Shown: one piece after another, positions 34,191 through 44,569 of the stretch | How positions within the stretch are numbered: the stretch's first letter is position 1 | How the letters are laid out: the number at the start of each line of letters is the position of its first letter | Origin: Apium graveolens | Lineage: Eukaryota; Streptophyta; Magnoliopsida; Apiales; Apiaceae | Assembly: GCF_009905375.1 (NCBI RefSeq) | Contig: NC_133655.1 | Span: 35,038,398-35,102,397, forward strand | Length of the DNA: 64,000 nt | Reading direction: 5' to 3' | The notes under the pieces: model-generated | Seen by the model: the letters and a program-made list of their open reading frames with translations, nothing else | What the model was told of the DNA's origin: nothing | The model's database searches: none | Made by a program: the position numbers and the translations under genes

Positions 34191-35554
34191 TGTTAGGTAA
34201 TGAATTACACACAGAGGGGGGGGGGTGAATGTGTTTTTGTGATTTTATGCTTTTCTTGAAATATTTATGGTTTGAACAAAGTAAATATAAATCTTGTAGT
34301 GATATGTGTTAATACTGAAATTAAACAAGTAATAACAGTGAACACAGATCTTTCAAAACTCACTTAATTTTATATTAAAATTAAGAATGTTTTGCTGCAA
34401 AATTTCTAGGCTCTTTGTTAATAGAGAGCTTAGCTTCTTCCTTGAGAGAAATACAAGATTTTTCTTATCTAAATTGTTACAACTAACAAAGAGCCGGTGT
34501 TAACTTTATATCATAGTTAACTACTGGTTTACACAGTGTATAATAAGAGATACTATTCTCTTTAGTAAACTGTCACTTTTCATTTCCATTTTAGGAAAAA
34601 TATATCTTCCATTTCTGGCTTAACATATCTCTGCATACTGTGTTAATCTTGATCTTCCTTTGTCAGTCAATCTTCACCCTTGATCTTGCACACTCTTCAA
34701 GCTTCTTTTTAGATTTGTCAATCCAACTGGTTGGATTGTTTGTTAATTGTTAATATTGGATATTGAACTGGTCTGCAAATTGTATTTTGAGATTTTACCT
34801 CGAGATCTCCAGTTAGGCATATAGAGATCTTGACATCTCGATAAGTATATTGACTTATCGAGATCTCTAATACTCCATAGTTGATTTGACTTGTAGAGGT
34901 CTCTGAGTTCTCTATAAGAGAATTTGGCTTATCGAGATCTCTCAATTTCATATCTTCACTTTGACTTATCGATATCTTTGAGTTTTCTAGAGACTTATTG
35001 ACTTGTCGATAACTCAGAGTTCTCTAGTCGAACTTGACTTGTCGATAACTCAGAGTTCTCTTGTGAAATTTGGCTTGTCGATGTCTCTTAGTTCTCTAGT
35101 AAAATTTGACTTATCGATAACTTAGAGTTCTCTAATGAATGTTGTATTGTCGATAACTCTGAGTTCTCTAGTGAAGAATTGACTTGTCGATATATCTGAG
35201 TTCTCTAGTAGCTTCCTGAGTTCTCTATAAGTCATTCTAAAGTTCTCGAATGACTTCTCTATAACATTAAATCCGTGACTTGTAGAGATCTTGACTTAGA
35301 ACATTTTTTCTAAAACAGATTTATTCAACTCCAAACTTCTTCATAATTCTTCTGAGGCATGATCTTCTTGATCTTCTTCCAGATAGAATTCTTAGACTTA
35401 ATACTGTTTAAAGAAAAAGACTTCACTCTGCTCTTTTGACATTTTTACAGACTTTAAATGTTACAATACAAAATGCAAACTAAGATTACAATACAACTTA
35501 CTTAGGGTTATCAATTTGACTTAGTCTTGTTAAAGTACAAACATGTCTTTCACA
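34191..35554 (-). repeat. 5' LTR of a copia element, 1.36 kb, with 36-base tandem array
   Basis: TGTTAGGTAATG at the left and CATGTCTTTCACA at the right give the TG...CA form. It is followed leftwards by the primer-binding site and gag. Its outer end resembles the LTR fragment at 4268. It lies inside the start of another copia gag (35555-35732), so it is a younger insertion there. Confidence 0.8.
34790..35230. repeat. Tandem repeat of about 36 bases in an LTR
   Basis: Roughly ten copies of TTGACTTGTCGATAACTCAG followed by AGTTCTCTAGTGAAAT. The left part is more diverged and contains GAGATCTC and ATCGAGAT palindromes. Confidence 0.85.
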
Positions 35555-35732
35555 ACAGGATAGATGGTTCATTGCATATAGCAGCTCTCACAGGAACATG
35601 AAGGTCTTTCTCAATACAATCCATATATTCTTCATCTTAAGAGAGGAGATGCAAGTGCATTTTCACCTTCCAGTGGTGATAGTTGTCTTCGTCCAGAATT
35701 GAAATTTTTACTCCAACATCTTTTCTGCTCAT
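35555..35732 (-). pseudogene. First ~59 codons of a third copia gag
   Basis: From ATG at 35732 the minus strand reads MSRKDVGVKISILDEDNYHH, then WKVKMHLHLLS and a stop, then recognisable gag sequence to the LTR at 35554. The form (ILDEDNYHHWKVKM) is that of a copia gag start. The next LTR to the left interrupts it. Confidence 0.7.
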
Positions 35733-35792
35733 CTTGTTAGTTGTTGTGATCTTTGAACTCTTTATACTTTAAGAGCTTGTTGTGATACCAAT

Positions 35793-36812
35793 TGTTATTC
35801 CCAAACAATCTAACAAAGAATTATAGAAGGGGGGGTTGAATGTAATTCTGGTTCCTTTTTCGATTTTAAGAAATACTCTATCTCAAATATATATGACAGT
35901 GTTTGATTAAGCAAAAGTGCGGAATGAAAATATTGAGGTAATCAAACACAAAGTAATTAAATACAAGTATTTAAAAACTTTCTAGTGGATTGAATTTTTT
36001 CACCATATATATATATATATAAGATTGAGAACTCTGTGATGCAAGGTTTGCACACAGCTGCTTACAAGTAGAATTACAAGACCAGAGAAATTCTTCACAA
36101 GTACAACTTTTTCTATTTCTCTAATTCAAGTTCTTAATTTACTACTAGCTACTCTTGGTTTATATATTACCAAGATATAAGTGAATAAGAAAAAAAAATG
36201 TGTCTTTGTCTAATCACATGCTTCTTCATTTCTCCATCCAGTATCTTTGATTTTCTTCAAGTAAGCATGATAATAGAAATGCTTCTTTGTTCTCTAAAAC
36301 CTGTAAATAGGCTACCACATTCCATTTGCATCTAATCAACCCATGTGACTGTCAAGTCACTATCAACTGCAATTTGAATTAGAACATCAGTTGAATCTTC
36401 ATTGGATCATCCGTCGAAACTGTGTTGGATCATCTGTTAAAACTTCATTAGATCATCCGTTGAATGTGACTTGGATCATCCGTTGAAACCTTGTAGAATC
36501 ATCCGATGAAAGTCTTCGATAACAGTTAACTCCATTTCACTTATGCAAAATTACAAGACATCTAATATATACAATTGACCAACCTATTTTGCATATCAAT
36601 CTAGTAGTCAACATGACTTTGAAAATCCTACAACATATAGTTCTTTAAGGTATTGTAGAATGAGGAATGTGTTACAGAACTTATTAATACATAAGCCACT
36701 CTCTCAACGGATGTTAAGGTGATCATCCGTTGAGAGCTACAAAAACACTAAATTAAATCTACTAAGGTATTTTGGTGAACTTATCATCAAGCCTATGACA
36801 TATTTTCTAACA
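35793..36812 (-). repeat. 5' LTR of a third copia family, 1.02 kb
   Basis: TGTTATTCCC at the left and TTTTCTAACA at the right. A minus-strand TGGTATCACAAC primer site sits two bases to the left, then the gag start above. No second LTR of this family is in the window. The region contains short repeats of the type GGATCATCCGTTGAAA at 36400-36505 and a palindrome at about 36702-36746. Confidence 0.75.
36400..36505. repeat. Short repeats GGATCATCCGTTGAAA in the LTR
   Basis: Five or six copies of TTGGATCATCCGTTGAAAC with changes, spaced about 20-26 bases apart. An inverted pair CTCAACGGATG...CATCCGTTGAG lies further right near 36702-36746. Confidence 0.75.
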
Positions 36813-37715
36813 CATCTAATTCTCAGAATTCTGAATCTTGGTGGAAATTTTTATGGAGTCTGAGTATTCTCCCGCAGATGAAATTTTTTGTTTGGAGGGT
36901 CTGTCATTCGTGGTTACCTACAAATAGTATTTAATTGACCAGAGAAATTTCTCTTGATAAGTGGTGTTGTCGATGGCGGAATCAATCTGTTGAATCTATA
37001 AATCATGCGCTCCAGAGATATAAGCATGCTTCTTAAATTTGGAAGATAACTAAATTGGATTAAAAGGAACTCGGGAAGTGATGTTTCTTCTCTTATCTAT
37101 AATATGTCGCGTTCAATTTTAAAAATGATTTTAATTTTTTTTGCATCGTATCTTAGCATATTTGGAGCCTAAGAAATAGTGAATTTCATGATAAAGGAGT
37201 TCCTCATCCTTCACACTCTCTTGAGTGGTGTTTAAATTATTTAGCAGAGTATAGGTTAGCTAATGGTAAAAGTAATTATCCGTTAACTGAGGATGGTGGT
37301 GGTACCAAAACTACTCAAGCTAAGAGTTGTTTCCACCATCGCATTGTAATTTCAAAACTAATGTTGATGTTTGTGTAATTTTGTAAACAGGTTAACGAGG
37401 TTTTGAAGTAGTAATTAGAGATAAAAATGGTGTTATTCTTGAACGTAGGAGTATATTCTGTAGACGGAATTTAAATGTGTTAAATTTTGAATTATGGACT
37501 ATCTTTGAAGGTATTAAAATGGCAAAAGAGATCAATATTTAAAATTTCTCTATTGAATCATATCCAATTGGTGCTAATAACCTTTTATATTTAATGTCTA
37601 GTTCAATATTATCATATGGTTGTTGGGATTGTGATGGTCTTATCAAAAGAATTTACAGAGAGTTGGAGGGTGTAGCATTTGGTGAGTGTAGTTTTTGTCC
37701 TACGACACTGTTATA
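36813..37715 (+). pseudogene. LINE 3' remnant: zf-RVT and RNase H domains
   Basis: At about 36832-37040 the plus strand reads WWKFLWSLSILPQMKFFVWR and then CHSWLPTN. This is the zinc-binding domain that follows RT in plant L1-type LINEs, with the second half in a shifted frame. At about 37345-37700 it reads FEVVIRDKNGVILE, LNFELWTIFEGIKMAKE and an Asp/Glu-containing beta strand, as in the plant LINE RNase H (RVT_3). Stops and frameshifts disable it. Endonuclease and RT are absent. The orientation matches the ORF1 remnant at 1171-4267. Confidence 0.7.
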
Positions 37716-38098
37716 AAAGTGGCCGATTAACTGATTAATCGGTAGTTTAGATGATTTCCGTCTCGATTAATCGAAAATCATGTCAAAAATAGGTTTTCTA
37801 AAAAATCGGTCAAAAGTCGGGTAAGACGGTAAAAAGTCGGTTGAATCGGTCAAAAGTCGGTCAAAACTGAATTTTTTTTTTAATTTTTTTAAAAAATTCA
37901 ATAAAATATTTAATAATCATAAATTGACTTATTTTTTACTATTGTGTTTGATGATTCAGATCACGAGAACTACTAAACTATTTCGTATATATTAAAACAT
38001 TAGAAACTTTTATATATAATAGTAATAATAGGTATTAATTTATAATTACATAATATACATCAGTTAAATACAATTAATGATATTTTTTAAAAATATTA
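37716..38098. repeat. Non-coding repeat with AAAGTCGGT motifs
   Basis: Several copies of GTCAAAAGTCGG lie at 37795-37865. AT-rich flanks follow. Partial inverted similarity between about 37735-37790 and 38495-38560 (ATTAATCGG type) suggests an old MITE into which the Stowaway at 38099 jumped. Confidence 0.4.
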
Positions 38099-38370
38099 CT
38101 CCCTCTTTCCCTCCCATTTGTTTACACTTTCTTTTTTAGATGTCCCTTCGAATTGTTTACATTTCAAAATTTTCCAAAAATAGTAAAGTTTTTATAAATT
38201 TTAAAATAATTACATCCACTACTTTACTCCACTATACCCATTTTATACATATAATATTAATTGGTCCCACTACTTTATTTATTTTTTTAATTTTACTCCA
38301 CTACTTTATCATTTTTTCTTAGATTCCGTACCCAACCCAAATGTAAACATTTGGGAGGGACGGAGGGAGT
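38099..38370. mobile_element. Stowaway-type (Tc1/mariner) MITE
   Basis: 272 bp with inverted ends CTCCCTCTTTCCCTCCCATT and, reversed, CTCCCTCCGTCCCTCCCAAA, flanked by TA on both sides. CTCCCTCCGT ends and TA duplication define the Stowaway family. It has no coding capacity. Confidence 0.88.
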
Positions 38371-38689
38371 TACATTTAAATATTAATATTTTAGTAGTGG
38401 CATGTGATATTTTTTTGTAAATTTTATGACAACTTGATGGTATATAAGTAAAATTATATAATATTTCTATTAAATAAAATTACTTTCAATTAATACTCCG
38501 ATTAATCACTGAAAAATATCTTCACTGACTAATTCCGATTCCCGACCTTTAAAGCCTCCGAGTACTTATTTAGGTGCTCATTTTTTAGTTAGAATTGCTT
38601 TATATATCAAAGCTGATGTTATTTGAAATTGGGTCTTATCTTTTGTCGTGCGTGAATTGTCCCGTAAAGTAAGTTCGTGTATTCCAAGT

Positions 38690-39322
38690 CACAAAGTCAG
38701 AGATGTTCAAAAAAAATCCTAAACCCAAAATCTGATTCGGAAAAAAACTCGAAAATTCCGATCCGAAAAAACCCGTCCGTTTCGACCAGACCTGCGGGTC
38801 TTAAATGTGCATTTTTTTTTGAAAATCCGGTCCAGTTCCAAACCCAAAAAGTCCGGATTTAAAAAGTCCGAATCCAAAAAAAGCCCGAATAAAAGACCGG
38901 GCTTTTCGAAAAGCCCGATTAAAAAACCAAATCTTTTATATAAAATAAAACATACAATACTTTTTATGATTTTTAAAATATTATATTATAATATTAGAAG
39001 CAATTAAGGTGTATGTGATTATTTATATATTAATTAAAAAAAAAAATTATTTCGGTGTCTAAACTACTCTATCCGATATATCAAGATATTATTTTCTCCG
39101 GTATTTAAACTAATCATAATTCAAGTTATAAAATATTAATATATTTTTTTAATATAAAAATAAAAAGCCCGGATAAAGGCCGGTTCGGCCTGATCCGGCC
39201 CGTCCCCGGCCTAAAACGGGTGTTATACTTCTTAGGAAGTCCGATCCGATCTATTTTCAAAAAAATCGGGTTTTTTAAAGCCCGGATAAAGTTCAGCCCG
39301 ATAAAGTTTTTGTGCATTTCTA
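38690..39322. mobile_element. Probable hAT-like MITE
   Basis: The ends AGAGATGTTCAAAA (about 38699) and, reversed, AGAAATGCACAAAAA (about 39323) form imperfect inverted repeats. Inner copies of AAGCCCGATAAA and AAAAAGTCCGAA also pair. The GTTCAAAA-type end resembles plant hAT MITEs. I could not establish a target duplication. Confidence 0.5.
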
Positions 39323-39457
39323 AATTTTAAGTAATGCCAAAAGAGAAAATTGTATCTTTATGTACGTAAATAAAGTCATAAATTAAAACTTGTATAGACT
39401 TATTTTTTAATTATAATGCTATCAAATTTTTATTTATTTGAAATTGCTCCCCTATTT

Positions 39458-39486
39458 ATATTATATATATATATATATATATACGT
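39458..39486. repeat. AT microsatellite
   Basis: An alternating TA run of about 24 bases followed by TACGTATAT. Confidence 0.9.
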
Positions 39487-39862
39487 ATATAAGTTGGGGG
39501 TCTTCTGAAACAAAACTCGTCATTTTTGTGAAGGGAGGACAAACGAGATATACACGGAATATGTTCTTATAATTTAGTGATAGTTTATTTTAGAAGTTTA
39601 CCTAATATTATGATTTTTAGGTGAAAAGATGAGTACATGATAGTTTATGAGGGGCTTACACGAGGTCCTACATGATCCCACCTCCATGAATAAAAATATA
39701 TACAACTAACTCAATGCCATATTTTCATCCATTGGATTACTTGATCCCCATTAAAATCAACAGCCTATATTTACTTAGGGCGGACCGCCGAATATTGGGC
39801 CGCAATAATCTAAAAACAAAAACACATAAACAAACCATCAGTCCACTATCCCCACCTTTCGC

Positions 39863-39875
39863 TGTTATAAATATT
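39863..39875 (+). promoter_or_regulatory. Candidate TATA box for the pyrophosphatase gene
   Basis: TTATAAATATT lies about 95 bases upstream of the donor of a 5'-UTR intron (39966). It is preceded by CT-rich sequence and followed by a CT-rich leader, as in many plant housekeeping promoters. Position and sequence fit; there is no direct proof. Confidence 0.5.
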
Positions 39876-39899
39876 GTTAAAAATTTATGCAGCCCACTA

Positions 39900-40773
39900 A
39901 CTTTCTCAATTAATCTTCAATCTTTTTCATCTCACGATCATATTTTCAATCTCAATTGTTTTTCTGTAAGTCTACACTAAAACCCATCTTTTATCTTTGC
40001 TTTGATTTACTGATTTAATTTTAAAGTAGTTTTTTTTTTGTTGAAGTGTTTTTTCATGTTCTTGCTTGCTCATTAGGCCTTGTATTTATGTATTGAATTG
40101 TATGGTTCTTTTGATTAATCAGTGCAAGTAATATGCGATTTTTGTTCTAGTGTTGTTTGATTATTAGCTTATACATGTTCATGCAAGAGTTAGATTCTTT
40201 CTATTTAATTTTATGCAAGATATGTATCTATATTAATTGTTAGTTTGTTCAAGGTTTTAAATTTTAAAGATTCAACTAGTAAATAAGTTGATTATTAGTA
40301 CTAAGGGATAGTCTAGTATTACCGGTGTTTCTACAGCTTCGGGAAGTGATTAGTTTTGATTTTCATATCCCCTCCCCTGAGTTAGTATCTTAGGACAATC
40401 TCGATTGTTGAAGGCGTTACTCTAGCACTGAAAAGGATTCTGTTTTGATTCCCATATCCGTAAAAGAGATAATCGGTAATTACATCTTATAACGATTATA
40501 GATTATATAGTTTATTTGATGCTCATTCTGAGCTATAACCACGTTATGTTAAATAAATGATCTATGCAATGGTAATAAATGATTCCCTTGTATCGAGATG
40601 GTGTAATTTCAAAATCTTGGCAAGTGGCCAACGTGATCTGTCGTATAATAAGGGACTAATGGTCTGACGATGGATATAGATCATTTATTTTTGCACTATC
40701 TTATCATTAAGTCAGATGGTTGTACGTATTTATTAATCGGTTTTGTATTATCTGATATCTCTAACAGGTAAAT
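39900..40773 (+). other. 5' UTR with a probable leader intron
   Basis: TTTCT/GTAAGT at 39966 and CTAACAG/GTAAAT at 40767 make a plausible 802-base GT-AG intron located just before the ATG at 40774. The intron is T rich, as plant introns are. Long 5'-UTR introns often raise expression of housekeeping genes; that role here is inference. Confidence 0.6.
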
Positions 40774-43669
40774 ATGTCTGAGAACAATGTCAAAGTGAGT
40801 GAGAAGACTGAGAACAATGGGGAAGTGAGTGAGAAGACTGAGAACGTTGCGCAAAGGACTGAAAAAAAATCAGGAAAAACTTTTGTTGCCCTCAATGAAA
40901 GGATCCTTAGCTCTATGTCACGAAGATCTGTTGCTGCTCATCCCTGGCACGACTTGGAGATTGGTATCCATATTATTAATCAAACACGTCCTTGTCAAAT
41001 TTATATAAATCATGTCCCTAGCGCCTAAATTTTAAGTTTGTGAACGAATTCAAGTTAGTTGTTTTCACATACTAAATTTGAGAACGTTTGCCCTTCTAAT
41101 AATCTTAGATGGTGTATCTACTTCTATCATTTAACCTGTGCTGCTTTTGTACTATATGCAGGACCCGGTGCACCTGCCATTTTCAATTGTGTATGGTTCT
41201 CTTTCTCCTCTTGTAGCAAACATTTACTTATTTTAGGACCATCTTGGGAACCAAAATATACGAAAGTTTTCTTTAGCAAGTCATCTGCTTGGTACAAGGA
41301 TAAAAGACAGGTGGTAGTATCCATTGGTTCTGCTGGAACATGGATGTAGTGTCATTGACTCGTCCATGCTCGTCCATGATGATATTATTGTGATGAATCA
41401 AATTGTTTCATTGAACTTTGGAGTGTATAAGATAAATAATGTGCTAGATCAAATGAGCATGACTGTAGGAGACATCGTCACAAGTGTGATTCTGGTCAAG
41501 ATGAGAGAATAAAATGAAAGCTACTCTTTCGTATAAAATTTAGGGTTTTTATTTGGTACGCAAATTACATCTTATCTTCTAATGCAAAATACTTATTTCA
41601 GGTGGTTGAGATTGGAAAAGGGAGCAAAGTCAAATATGAACTAGACAAGAAATCTGGCCTTTTCAAAGTGAGGTTCCTTCATACTCTGCCCTACTTTTTT
41701 TCCAAAGATGAAAAGAATTGCATATGCATATGCCAGTTATATCTTTAACGTAAATTTTGATGCCGCCCGTGAAATGTTTGGGTGGAAAGAAACGGAAACT
41801 TGCCAATTACACATGCACCAGTGTGTGTATGCATGTGTGGCATGGTGTTCATAGCTGGTATCTGTTTTTTCATAAATGGCCTTGTTAATATGAATTGCTA
41901 TTCTAGTGTACATAAAGATGTCTGGTGACCTTTTGTACTTTAGAAATTATTTCAAGTGCTTTTTACTTCAGTTCTTGCAAGGTAATTCTTCTCTATGACA
42001 TAAATTCTATTGATAAAAAAAAAGTCAATTTACATGTCTTAGGGGAGTCGTCTTCATTTTAGTTGACCACCTTGATGTGCCGCCTGTGGCTGTTTTGATC
42101 ACTATTACATAGTCATGCACAGAAGTATATCTGAACTATAAACTTTGTTTTAATTTGTTTCCTCGGAGAAGTTAATCAAGATCTTATGATATGAAGTTGA
42201 ATAATATGCTCTCCCATGTCCCTCGTGTTGTCAATGTTGTTACACTTGCACGTACCAAGATGAGGAGAGGGATACGAAAGAGAAAATAGATCTGATCGTT
42301 TATGTTACAGGTTGATCGAGTTCTTTACTCATCGGTAGTCTACCCACACAACTATGGATTCATCCCACGCACCCTTTGTGAAGATAGTGATCCCATGGAT
42401 GTCCTTGTACTGATGCAGGTATCTTTCTTTAAGCAGACATGATTATGCTGTGGGTACAAATTGCTTGCAACTTTACCTTGAAGCTTAAAGTAGTGATCTT
42501 TTAACACAAGTATGTTTACTGTTTTTCAGGAACCCGTATTGCCTGCTACCTTCCTTCGTGCCCGTGCCATTGGACTAATGCCGATGATAGATCAGGTGAT
42601 CTTAATGACTGCATCCTGCTTTATCTTAAATGAACAATCGAAGAGAGAGCGACTTAGTATGCTTGCAACAATAAGGCCTTAGTGATATTACAAAACTTTA
42701 ACATAATTCTCTTCAAATCTCGTAAGCATATTGATTTAGGAGCTGGAGTTTTTGTTAAACTGTGGGTCCAAGTATATAGGGTTTTCTGTGATGCTGCTAT
42801 TTTAAATTGTATCTTATCATCTGCATTCGGGCCTTCTAAAAATCCAATCAAAGAAAAATCATCTAATTATGGACCATCTTAATTACAGTTATGAAGCTGA
42901 AGCAAGTTTCTAAGTTACCAATATACAGTAAATATTCTCAGTATTGATGGCTTCAGGACTGAATACTATTTTACATCTTTTGTAGGGCGAGAAAGATGAC
43001 AAGATAATCGCAGTATGTGCTGATGACCCTGAGTTCCGCCATTACAATGACATCAAAGATTTACCTCCACATCGCCTGGCTGAAATTCGTCGCTTCTTTG
43101 AAGACTGTATCCTTTAAAATACATACATATAATCTTTTAACCTTTTTTTAAATCATACATGAATTAACTTTTAATATATTAAAATGTATGTCCATTGTAA
43201 GTGCTTTATGTTTTGTGCCAGCAAGAAATGACGGAAGGGTTCAACATGATATGCACTACCGGTTGAAAATATTTATATATGTTTTTTTTGTATTGTATGA
43301 TTTTGGCTTGGCTGTATCCGTAACTTACCTGAATTATAGATAAGAAGAACGAGAACAAGTCAGTTAGAGTAAATGACTTTCTGCCTGCTGAAGATGCTAT
43401 AGAAGCAATCCAATATTCAATGTGAGTTATCCAAAGTTGTTGCGCACGCACATTAAGAAGTTAGTAGTATCTTTTTCGTCCTCTCCTGTGCAAAAGATGT
43501 ATGATCAAGGTTAAATATACACATATTAATAATATGTGTGTATTTAATATGTATGTGTGTATTAAACATGTGTGTATTTTATACATATATGAGTGTATCA
43601 CTGATTCTCTACGCTTCCTGTTGCAGGGACTTGTATGCTTCTTACATAGTGGAAAGTTTGAGGCAGTAG
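40774..43669 (+). CDS. PPA: Soluble inorganic pyrophosphatase (EC 3.6.1.1), eight exons
   Basis: Cytosolic family I enzyme that hydrolyses PPi to phosphate and pulls biosynthetic reactions forward. Coding exons with GT-AG borders: 40774-40963, 41162-41190, 41602-41667, 42311-42418, 42530-42595, 42986-43106, 43340-43421 and 43627-43669. They total 705 nt, 234 residues plus stop, with all phases agreeing. Conserved plant motifs: [45 protein letters not shown], the signature [10 protein letters not shown] with the metal-binding Asp residues, and [14 protein letters not shown]. The C-terminus is the normal YIVESLRQ. The N-terminus is some 20 residues longer than the usual form of about 215 residues because of a duplicated VSEKTEN segment. 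The gene is convergent with the reductase at 44570-46277. It looks fully functional. Confidence 0.95.
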
Positions 43670-44569
43670 TACTGCTTCCAAAAGTTCCTGGTCGTGGATC
43701 CAAGCAAAGAGACAGCATTGTATCTTATAATCTTTCAAGTAGATCAGATATAGGCAATAACCATTTCGATGGATTTCTGAAAATGGGAAACAATTGTGAA
43801 CCCGTTTGTGTAATTTGCTCCGGTCACCAAATTTTCTGATTTATGCATCAAGACTTGTGTTTCTCCCTCTCAAATTGCACGAATAATTGGTATAGATATA
43901 AATATATAAATATAGTTATCTTCTTTTCTTTCCGATTCCACAAATCTCTAATTTGAAGGTATGAAGGTTTCTTCACAAATTTAAGTAGTTTCTCCAACAA
44001 ATGTTTGCATTTATTTTATAAAAAGGTGTTTTGATAGCAGTAAAGTATTTGTTAAGTAATTTGCCTTGCTCCAAGTTGATTATGGAAGAATAGTTATATC
44101 GGTTTTGTTTGTTCCGAGAGTTTTTATATAAGATCTTTTTGCTGTAAAATGTCATTTTTATTTAGTATTGCAGCTTTAAGGGAAGTTTTAGGAGAATACA
44201 ATGTGACCACACTTTATATAGAGAATATATATGATCTTGCCATGCTGAGTTTTGAAACTTCCCATGTACTGTTTAGGCTTCTGAAGTAGTCTTTAGTATG
44301 CCATAGGTTCTTTTTAATGTCCAAGTAGGCAGCTAAAGTATTTTCCTTGATTAAGCAAATTCGTTTCTGTTATTCAAATGATCAGAGATAGAAATCGGCC
44401 TCCAGCCTTCCAACTGGAAAGGCTTCAGTCCTTTCGTAACATCACAGACTACTTCAGGGCATGCAAAAGTAAAAAACAATACTTATACTCAACAATGTGA
44501 AATATTCTTGACACTCTTATACACTTTCTTCGTCATTTTACATCGTGTTACAAATAGCGAAGTTTCCTT
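43670..44569. other. Convergent intergenic region
   Basis: 900 bases between two stop codons, presumably both 3' UTRs. AATAAT-type signals and T-rich stretches occur, but no gene or repeat was recognised. Confidence 0.6.

Noticed and set aside
4268..35554. A single giant copia element bounded by the similar LTR ends at 4268 and 34191
   Set aside because: The gag pieces at 20476-21140 and 33251-34139 overlap in content, so at least two elements are involved. No matching 5-bp duplication (GGGCG against ACAGG) was found.
39714..39980. 88-codon plus-strand frame before the pyrophosphatase
   Set aside because: It overlaps the likely promoter and 5' UTR, has no motif, and would be broken by the leader intron.
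43501..43839. 112-codon plus-strand frame
   Set aside because: It starts in intron 7 of the pyrophosphatase and reads exon 8 in a different frame from that required by the enzyme.
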